Under the pieces are notes generated by a model. The model was not told the origin of the DNA. It ran no database searches and was given only the letters and a program-made list of their open reading frames with translations. 37,643 nucleotides of DNA from Chitinophagaceae bacterium (GTDB lineage: Bacteria > Bacteroidota > Bacteroidia > Chitinophagales > Chitinophagaceae): the NCBI GenBank assembly GCA_019247775.1, contig JAFBAN010000171.1:1-37643 (forward strand), read 5' to 3'. This document shows positions 32,067-37,643 of this stretch, piece by piece. A program made the translations under genes and the position numbers. Numbering within the stretch: position 1 is the stretch's first letter; every line of letters begins with the position of its first letter.

Positions 32067-32606
32067 TCAGTTGGAATAATGTTTTTTAAAGACTTCCCGA
32101 AGTTTGTTCCTGGTTTCACTCAGGTGCCATTTAACTGTTCCGTCCCGGATCCCCAATCGTACGCTGATCTCTTTGATCGAATAGCCTTCGAGATAGAACA
32201 GCGTGCACACAACGCGTGTAGCGGGCTGCAATGCATCGAGCAAAACATAGATATCCTTCTGCTCCAGTTTTTCCAAAGGATTGGTTCCGGCGATCTCTAT
32301 ACTGTCATCCGGTACCGAGGTAAACCATCGTTGGCGCGGCAATTTGTCGAGTGCGGTATTGCGAACTACCGTATAGGCCCAGTTGAAAAATGTTCCCTTG
32401 CCCGGCTGGTATGCGCTGAGGTTCCGGAATACTTTCAGCATCCCGTCATTCAATGCCTCCAGCGCATCCCGGTCATCGGGAAAAAAACGCCGGCACAGCA
32501 GGAACAGCGGACGGTAAAATCGCTTGTACAATTCTTCCTGCGCATTCCTGTTATCGACCAGGCAGCCTTGTATCAGTTCGTCGAGTTCCTCCAGTATCGG
32601 TTTTAT
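32067..32606 (-). CDS. ECF-type RNA polymerase sigma factor (non-standard start ATA likely)
   Basis: A sigma-70 family protein. Region 2 contains ALNDGMLKVFRNLSAYQPGK and FFNWAYTVVRNTALDKL. Region 4 contains YLEGYSIKEISVRLGIRDGT followed by VKWHLSETRNKLRE, a clear helix-turn-helix. The frame is open from 32606 and reads ATA-AAA-CCG-ATA-CTG (IKPILEELDELIQGCL), with the usual ECF N-terminus but no ATG. The first standard start codon, TTG 32531, would remove about 25 residues, including part of region 2.1. The ATA overlaps the TAA stop of the upstream lipoprotein gene (ATAA, 32606-32603). With ATA the protein is 179 residues, normal for ECF sigma factors. Confidence 0.9.
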   Translation of the reverse strand: MKPILEELDELIQGCLVDNRNAQEELYKRFYRPLFLLCRRFFPDDRDALEALNDGMLKVFRNLSAYQPGKGTFFNWAYTVVRNTALDKLPRQRWFTSVPDDSIEIAGTNPLEKLEQKDIYVLLDALQPATRVVCTLFYLEGYSIKEISVRLGIRDGTVKWHLSETRNKLREVFKKHYSN

Positions 32607-33400
32607 TTATAGTAATAAGATGTTTTGAATGTTTTATTAGCCTGCGAACCGGCGACAATAGCTGCACTGACGGGTTTCCCGTCGGTCCGGTACTTATAGC
32701 TTATCCAGTTTGTATCGGATAGGGCGGTGGGGAACGGATAAATATTGACCTGCCTGGTCATATTGTTCGGTGAGATACGGTCAAGCCAGCGCAACTCATA
32801 GTTGATCGCATTGTTTGCAAACAACGGGTTTACGGCCGAATCATAATCGAACAGGTAGGTGATGGTAACCCTGCCATTATCGGGCAGAGGGGTATTGTAA
32901 TTGGGAGCATATTCCTGTCTCTTGATGATATTGCCGCGACTGTCGTAGCTCCATGTATGGTAGACAGTAAGTCTCCGTGGCCCCTGGGAAACAACCGTAT
33001 AGAATAATGTTTTGTTCACCCGGCCATCGCTGTCGTATTCGAATACGGTGCTGTCAATACCGGCATGCAGGGTGTAGGAGACTTTATTACCAGTAGCCGA
33101 CTGGTAAAACACATAGGTTGCGGACCCGGGTTGGGATGCATAGTACATTTTGTAAACCCGGCCTGTAGCGTCATACTCAAAAATCGTACTGTAATTCTCG
33201 GAGATACATCGACCCGATGCATCGTATTGAAAACTGGTAACGATGCTGTCTGTTGAGCTCACAGTTACCATTCCTGCCAGCAACTGGCCGTCCGGCGAAA
33301 CAGTGCCCGTGGACGGATCATCCGGCACCCCGTTCAATTTCTTTTCGCAGGCTAACAGCATCATCAGCAAAAAAGCAAGACAAAGCAACTGTTTATGCAT
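32603..33400 (-). CDS. Lipoprotein with YD-like repeats
   Basis: A 265-residue protein with a lipoprotein signal (MHKQLLCLAFLLMMLLACEKK; lipobox LLAC with Cys18), so an envelope lipoprotein. The body contains repeated F/W-x-YD-x-x-GR units: SFQYDASGRCI, IFEYDATGRVYKMYY, VFEYDSDGRVNKTLFY and WSYDSRGNIIKRQEY, similar to the RHS/YD fold of beta strands. It is the first gene of a minus-strand trio with the ECF sigma and anti-sigma-like genes, its stop overlapping the sigma start. The longer open frame upstream would overlap the divergent secreted-protein gene and is rejected. Confidence 0.85.
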   Translation of the reverse strand: MHKQLLCLAFLLMMLLACEKKLNGVPDDPSTGTVSPDGQLLAGMVTVSSTDSIVTSFQYDASGRCISENYSTIFEYDATGRVYKMYYASQPGSATYVFYQSATGNKVSYTLHAGIDSTVFEYDSDGRVNKTLFYTVVSQGPRRLTVYHTWSYDSRGNIIKRQEYAPNYNTPLPDNGRVTITYLFDYDSAVNPLFANNAINYELRWLDRISPNNMTRQVNIYPFPTALSDTNWISYKYRTDGKPVSAAIVAGSQANKTFKTSYYYK

Positions 33401-33534
33401 GGCATGTTTTTCTACAGTTAACGGCCGGGGTAGGGCTGGAGGTTGGGTAAGATAAAAAAAATCAAGACAGTTGCGGCCGGCCATCCCGCTGCGGAATATC
33501 GTCGCCACCCAACCTGCCGCACGGAATAATCGTT

Positions 33535-33542
33535 TAACTTTA
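33535..33542 (+). promoter_or_regulatory. Possible -7 box of the T9SS-secreted protein gene
   Basis: TAACTTTA matches 7 of 8 positions of TAnnTTTG and ends 21 bases before ATG 33564. Confidence 0.35.
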
Positions 33543-33563
33543 AACAGCATTAGCACCGATATT

Positions 33564-35441
33564 ATGAAAGCGCTGGTCATATCATGCTTATTACTGGCTG
33601 TATGCTTCAACGGTATGGCGCAATGTGCCAGCGGCACAAATGTGTTCACAGAAACATTCGGCGGCAGTTTTTCTTCGGTTGATATCGGTCCCGCTATTGC
33701 CAACGGCGCTTCATCCTATCGCTATAACGGAACAGGCTCCCTGCAGGAAGGCGAATATGGACTCCGCAAACATACCGGCGGCATGAATAACTGGGTGGAT
33801 GGCAGCGATAACACGGGGCGCGGTGGTTATATGATGATGGTCCGCACCAAACCCGGCCAGCCGGATTTTTACCAGGCTGCCGCCCAGGGATTTTGCCGGG
33901 CACAGAGCCAGGGTATCTGTTTTTCTGCCGCCAGTCTCAGTAAAAAAGGTTCAGGTCGGGATATCACCATTCTCGTAGAAGTGCGCAATGCTACCAACAA
34001 CAGCCTGCTGGCGAATTTCAGCTCCACGCCGCTTAAAAGCAACGACACCATCAGCTGGAGCAGCTTTTCTTTTTTCTATTCACTGCCCAAAGGAGTAAGC
34101 TCGGTTACGGTCCGGTTTTCATTCAGCTCAAATTCTGTCCCCGATGATTTTGCCATCGACGATATCAAAGTGATCAATATCGGCACCAGTGTCGTTAATG
34201 GAAATGAATCCGGCGTGTACCCGCTGATCAACGGAAAATATGAATATCCCGTCTTCGCCTGCCTGAATGAAAAAGTAACTTTCACCATGCCGGGCGCTAC
34301 CGGCCCCGAGTTCCAATGGGAGCGTATGAAGCCGGATTACACCTACGAACCGATTCCGGGCGCCAATCAAAGTACGTATACGATCGATTCAGCCAAACGC
34401 GACGACTCACGTTTCTATCGGTTGCGGGTGGCCGATTCCGGGTATATCGCATCTGCCAATTGTTCCTCGCCTTCCAGTCCTGTTGGTCTTTACGTAGATC
34501 CCCAGCCAGCCATCGAATCCAACGGCCCTGTCTGCGAAGGCAGTCCGCTCGATATAGCCGTAACGGTCGGCAGCTCTGTTACCTGGACGGGCCCGAACGG
34601 CTTCACCGCTTCGGGCAACAGGATCAGCATTCCTGCAGCGAGGATGCGGGATTCAGGTTTGTATCAAGCTAAAGTTTTTTTCAATACCTCCTGCCAGCTC
34701 ACAGTGGATGTGAAAGCCAATGTTGAAGTGAAGAAAAATCCTTTCTCATTGCGGCTTCCTGCAGATACTTCGGTCTGCAGGGGCAGATCGGTATTGCTGG
34801 ATGCAAGTAATCCCGGTGCACTGTACACCTGGTCAACAGGCGATAACCAGCCCGCGATCACCGTTAAGGACGAAGGGGTCTATACGGTGCTTGTCAGCGA
34901 TGGAAAACTATGCAAACTGTCCGCGTCTTCCAATGTACATGTGATCAGCAGCCCTTCGGTCCGGTTACGCAGTGATACCTCACTCTGCCTGGGCGACACT
35001 ATCCAGCTCACCGGCACCACGGTCAATGCCGCCAGTATGCGCTGGTCAACCGGGGCAACTGCGGCGGCCATTAAGGTTGCAACAGGCGGCGTCTACACAT
35101 TGCAGGTATTCAACGACTGTGGTGCTGCAAGCGCTTCCGTTAAGATTGACATGATCCGCTGCTCGGAAGATCTGCTCGTGCCAACCGCATTCAGCCCGAA
35201 CAAGGATGGACTGAATGATGTATTCAAGCCGGTATTGGATGCAAGTATCAGCCGCTATCAGTTGAATATCTACAACCGCTGGGGGATAAGCCTCTTCACA
35301 TCCTACGATATCAGCAAGGGCTGGGATGGAACGGTGAACAAACTGCCGCAAAATCCCGGTGTATATGTATGGGTGATCGAGTATACGAGTAAATCCGGCA
35401 AACACCATACACTGAACGGTACGGTCACCTTGGTACGATAA
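33564..35441 (+). CDS. Secreted Ig-like protein with type IX secretion C-terminal domain (CHU_C / type B)
   Basis: A 625-residue protein with a signal peptide (MKALVISCLLLAVCFNGMAQ). The N-terminal ~220 residues look like a jelly-roll/MAM-type binding domain (FTETFGGSFSSVDIGPAIAN, PDDFAIDDIKVINIG). Two or three Ig/PKD-like domains follow (NGKYEYPVFACLNEKVTF, SNGPVCEGSPLDIAV, RLPADTSVCRGRSVLLDASN, RLRSDTSLCLGDTIQLTGT). The last ~90 residues form a CHU_C domain: VPTAFSPNKDGLNDVFKP, YQLNIYNRWG, GWDGT and PGVYVWVIEYTSKSGK. This is the T9SS type B sorting signal, so the protein should reach the cell surface or outside. Start is at the signal-peptide ATG. Confidence 0.93.
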   Translation: MKALVISCLLLAVCFNGMAQCASGTNVFTETFGGSFSSVDIGPAIANGASSYRYNGTGSLQEGEYGLRKHTGGMNNWVDGSDNTGRGGYMMMVRTKPGQPDFYQAAAQGFCRAQSQGICFSAASLSKKGSGRDITILVEVRNATNNSLLANFSSTPLKSNDTISWSSFSFFYSLPKGVSSVTVRFSFSSNSVPDDFAIDDIKVINIGTSVVNGNESGVYPLINGKYEYPVFACLNEKVTFTMPGATGPEFQWERMKPDYTYEPIPGANQSTYTIDSAKRDDSRFYRLRVADSGYIASANCSSPSSPVGLYVDPQPAIESNGPVCEGSPLDIAVTVGSSVTWTGPNGFTASGNRISIPAARMRDSGLYQAKVFFNTSCQLTVDVKANVEVKKNPFSLRLPADTSVCRGRSVLLDASNPGALYTWSTGDNQPAITVKDEGVYTVLVSDGKLCKLSASSNVHVISSPSVRLRSDTSLCLGDTIQLTGTTVNAASMRWSTGATAAAIKVATGGVYTLQVFNDCGAASASVKIDMIRCSEDLLVPTAFSPNKDGLNDVFKPVLDASISRYQLNIYNRWGISLFTSYDISKGWDGTVNKLPQNPGVYVWVIEYTSKSGKHHTLNGTVTLVR

Positions 35442-35459
35442 AGTGAAATATTTTAACGC

Positions 35460-37313
35460 TCAGTTCACGATCACAAAATCAGGTCTTTTTACCAGCTGGC
35501 TTACATACCTGAACCGCAGATCGGTGTTGAAAGTAATATTCCACGGCGGCAGGCTGCCGGTGGTCCGGGGGTAGTAAAATGCTTTCAATTCCATAGTGCC
35601 GAATACGAGGTTCTCATTACGCGTTCTGACGCCGCCGCCTACCGCTGTATAAATATCGCCGGTTTCGAGCTGACGGCCGATCGGTTTCAGGTACGTGACA
35701 TTCGTAAAAACAAAAGGCGCGAAACTGAAGCCCAGGAATTTCCAGGTATTGTAAAAAACCGATTCTGCATTGATGGTGGCACGGGTGGATGCTTTCAATT
35801 CAGGATCATTCAGCTGCGGAATACCATAATCGCTCGATAAACGCAGCGGCTCATTCTGAACCGTATTGATCAGTTGGGTAATGCTGCCGCTCACAAAATG
35901 CCGCAGGTACCAATGCCCGCCCAGCGGGCGCAGTTTGGAAAAAAAATCGAAACTGGTAAGAAAACTGATGTCTTCGATCCTCGCATTGTTATAATAAGCT
36001 CCCAGCCTCAGCGCATAGCTCCAGTAATCCTTGCCCCGCGAAAAATAACTGCGTTCATAACTGAATCCCGCATAAGGTCTCGATACATTGTTCCTGTTAC
36101 TCCAGCCCCCGGTGAACGAGAGATTGAAACCTTCTGGCACGTCTTCATTGCGGCCGAACCCGTAAAGAAAGTTGGTATGATAATAATCCTGTTCAAAAAT
36201 GGTGAACGCCCCGAGTATGCTTACGAGATTTGAGTAATTGATATTGTAATTGTTCTTTACGATATCCGGCATGGCAAAATAAGTGCGGTGGATACCGCGC
36301 ACCGAGATCAGCTTCCTGAACCTCGACTTGAAATTCTCCTTCAGCTGTTTTCTTGCGCCGATATTGTGCCCGATCCATCCATCCAGCAAGCGGTAATTGT
36401 ATTTGAAATCGGAATTGTACAACGAATCTGGCAGGTAAACATTCTGCGTGCTATGCGTAGCGATCTCGAATGCGCCGGTCCAGGAGTGATAAGGACTGAC
36501 CAGCGGCAGTTCACCATTGATATAAGCCGTTTTTTCTTCGCGGCGGCCACTGTTATAGGCCGGCGCCTGTGTCTGGTAGCCGATAGCCAGGTTGAAAAAA
36601 CTTCCATTCCAGTTCCGCTTCAGGAATTCTGCGCCGAATCCGTATCGCGGACGACGGTCCATGTCGAAAAAATGCTGCACCTGCACGCGGTTGCCCGTAC
36701 CGAAAAGATTATCATCGTTCACTTCAAAACTCAGGCTCTTGGCCGAGCCTGCATCCATACTGCCGCCGATGGGGAATACGTCCTTACAGATCACGATCAC
36801 ATCCACCACTTTAGGGTCCAGCTCCGTTTCGCGTACGGTGATACGCGCATCCTGCAGGTAAGAAAGCTGACGCAGGTATCGTTCATTATCGGCCAGCAGG
36901 GCCGGGTACAGGGTATCGCCTTCTGAAAAGAAAAGACTGTTGAGAACAACACGCTTGGCGGTGGTGGTATGCAGCGCTTCGCCGATATCACTGAAAATAT
37001 TGCGCACGACCTTGCCGGTATCGTTCACCGATTTGTCGAAGCTGATCTTCTGGATAAAAATATAACGGATCAGTTTGCCGCGGTAAGGCGTAAAAGCAGC
37101 TTCATTCTTTTCGGCGCCGTCCTCAGGTAATGCCGGATCGGGATTATTGACCGAAAGACTCCGCCCGATCTTGCCAAGCAGTCCTTTTTTATGCGCCAGA
37201 AAAAAAACCGTATCGGCGAGGGTTTGCTGCTGTGCATTGATATCGGCAGCCAGGCTGCACAATAACAGGATGAGAACAAAATGCCTGTATGGATATGAAC
37301 GTAAAGCAATCAT
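35460..37313 (-). CDS. Omp85/BamA-superfamily outer-membrane protein
   Basis: A 617-residue protein with a signal peptide (MIALRSYPYRHFVLILLLCS to INA). Residues about 80-185 resemble one or two POTRA domains (IRYIFIQKISFDKSV, LLADNERYLRQLSYLQDARI, VVDVIVICKDVFPIGG). The remaining ~430 residues are a long amphipathic barrel with many aromatic-ended strands (FFNLAIGYQTQ, YRLLDGWIGHNI, YWSYALRLGAYYNN, TDLRFRYVSQL). It is shorter than BamA (one POTRA set rather than five), so it is more likely a TamA/TPS-like or Bacteroidota-specific Omp85 paralogue; substrate unknown. It converges with the T9SS-secreted protein gene, with 18 bases between. Confidence 0.85.
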   Translation of the reverse strand: MIALRSYPYRHFVLILLLCSLAADINAQQQTLADTVFFLAHKKGLLGKIGRSLSVNNPDPALPEDGAEKNEAAFTPYRGKLIRYIFIQKISFDKSVNDTGKVVRNIFSDIGEALHTTTAKRVVLNSLFFSEGDTLYPALLADNERYLRQLSYLQDARITVRETELDPKVVDVIVICKDVFPIGGSMDAGSAKSLSFEVNDDNLFGTGNRVQVQHFFDMDRRPRYGFGAEFLKRNWNGSFFNLAIGYQTQAPAYNSGRREEKTAYINGELPLVSPYHSWTGAFEIATHSTQNVYLPDSLYNSDFKYNYRLLDGWIGHNIGARKQLKENFKSRFRKLISVRGIHRTYFAMPDIVKNNYNINYSNLVSILGAFTIFEQDYYHTNFLYGFGRNEDVPEGFNLSFTGGWSNRNNVSRPYAGFSYERSYFSRGKDYWSYALRLGAYYNNARIEDISFLTSFDFFSKLRPLGGHWYLRHFVSGSITQLINTVQNEPLRLSSDYGIPQLNDPELKASTRATINAESVFYNTWKFLGFSFAPFVFTNVTYLKPIGRQLETGDIYTAVGGGVRTRNENLVFGTMELKAFYYPRTTGSLPPWNITFNTDLRFRYVSQLVKRPDFVIVN

Positions 37314-37339
37314 GATTCCAGCCCGCGGTTTACACTGGT

Positions 37340-37347
37340 TGAAGATA
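37340..37347 (-). promoter_or_regulatory. Weak -7-like box before the Omp85-type gene
   Basis: Minus-strand TATCTTCA partly matches TAnnTTTG (6 of 8) and ends 26 bases before ATG 37313. The same octamer precedes the phosphatase gene at 6216. Confidence 0.2.
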
Positions 37348-37359
37348 ACTATTCAAAAT

Positions 37360-37643
37360 CTACGCCACCGGACCGCCGGCTAACGGTTTTTCCATTACGA
37401 TGAACTCAAGATCCTGTTTGGGAAGGCCGAAAGCAGCATCTGCCGGAAAAGGCTTCCGCTCTCCGGTAAACCTGTAACCATGTCGCTCATACCACGCGAT
37501 CAGCTCATGACGCACCGAGATCACGGTCATGGTGATAGCCGTGCAGCCATGAGCTTCAGCATACGTCTCCGCAGCCTTTAGCAACTGCTTGCCAATACCT
37601 TTAGCCTGCAGCGCGGGCGACACGGTGAGCATGCCAAGGTACA
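37360..37643 (-). CDS. GNAT family N-acetyltransferase (partial, 5' end outside window)
   Basis: The frame is open to the right edge of the window, so only the C-terminal ~94 residues are seen. The acetyl-CoA-binding motif YLGMLTVSPALQAKGIGKQL lies at the edge, followed by ETYAEAHGCTAITM and ELIAWYERHGYRFTG, the normal motif A-to-B order. The ending DLEFIVMEKPL is usual for the family. The internal Met at 37632 is not the true start, because the motif is already under way upstream of it. It is transcribed toward, and co-directional with, the Omp85-type gene. Confidence 0.88.
   Translation of the reverse strand, partial: YLGMLTVSPALQAKGIGKQLLKAAETYAEAHGCTAITMTVISVRHELIAWYERHGYRFTGERKPFPADAAFGLPKQDLEFIVMEKPLAGGPVA

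Noticed and set aside
33401..33703. Long upstream frame of the lipoprotein gene
   Set aside because: It would overlap the divergent T9SS-secreted protein gene and place the lipoprotein signal internally.
1..37643. tRNA, rRNA, riboswitch or insertion sequence
   Set aside because: Reading by eye on both strands showed no tRNA cloverleaf pattern, rRNA segments or transposase motifs. A covariance-model search would be decisive and could not be run.

Overview
The window looks like a piece of a Bacteroidota chromosome, most likely Chitinophagaceae. The reasons are: start-proximal promoter boxes of the Bacteroidota type (TAnnTTTG); a protein with a type IX secretion (CHU_C / gliding-motility-associated) C-terminal domain; bacillithiol genes (bshC and a ypdA-type reductase); DUF4197, DUF2911 and DUF1761 proteins; and almost no Shine-Dalgarno signals. 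The family assignment is inference from gene content. There is no prophage, transposase, CRISPR array, rRNA or tRNA that I can see, and no gene-free stretch longer than 300 bases.

Layout. 1-5.3 kb: the tail of an unknown gene, a GNAT acetyltransferase (minus), an SDR oxidoreductase, a SAM-hydrolase-like protein, dihydrolipoamide dehydrogenase (lpdA) and a PAS sensor protein that stops right after its phospho-acceptor helix. 5.4-10.6 kb: a DUF4197 protein and a histidine phosphatase (divergent), an unknown exported protein, release factor 3 (prfC), a YpdA-family reductase and a RimJ-type acetyltransferase overlapping it by four bases. 10.7-18.9 kb: rimO, then a set of four enzymes that together make the complete trans-4-hydroxy-L-proline degradation route to 2-oxoglutarate (DHDPS-family deaminase, 2-oxoglutarate semialdehyde dehydrogenase, 4-hydroxyproline 2-epimerase, FAD D-amino-acid dehydrogenase), interrupted by a fatty acid hydroxylase on the other strand and a small HEAT-repeat protein. 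19-26.7 kb: bshC, then a run of minus-strand genes: unknown protein, purE, a PIN toxin with a DUF6364-type antitoxin, a DUF2911/TPR protein, GH29 alpha-L-fucosidase, pdxJ and DUF1761. 26.8-30.8 kb: UbiD-family decarboxylase, a seven-helix membrane protein, a DUF1223 thioredoxin-like protein and a tiny membrane protein. 30.8-33.4 kb (minus): lipoprotein, ECF sigma factor, and a membrane-anchored anti-sigma-like protein with a beta-rich C-terminal domain. 33.6-37.6 kb: a T9SS-secreted Ig-like protein, an Omp85-type outer-membrane protein and a truncated GNAT gene.

The most unusual feature is not a gene. At least nine intergenic gaps carry arrays of 7-9 bp words, usually arranged as two opposed arms that can fold into long hairpins. 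The word is uniform inside an island and differs between islands (GGAGTCT/GGAGTTA, RGTCTGT, GTTTCTS, GGAATTTC, ATRGTCC, CGCAAAGG-like). They sit immediately at gene ends and may act as terminators or represent an actively spreading simple-repeat process.

Working together: the hydroxyproline set and the fucosidase suggest use of glycoprotein or collagen/extensin-type polymers (inference). BshC and the YpdA-like protein are the last synthesis step and the likely recycling step of bacillithiol. The lipoprotein-sigma-antisigma trio is a probable envelope signalling operon whose sigma factor appears to have ATA where ATG is expected.
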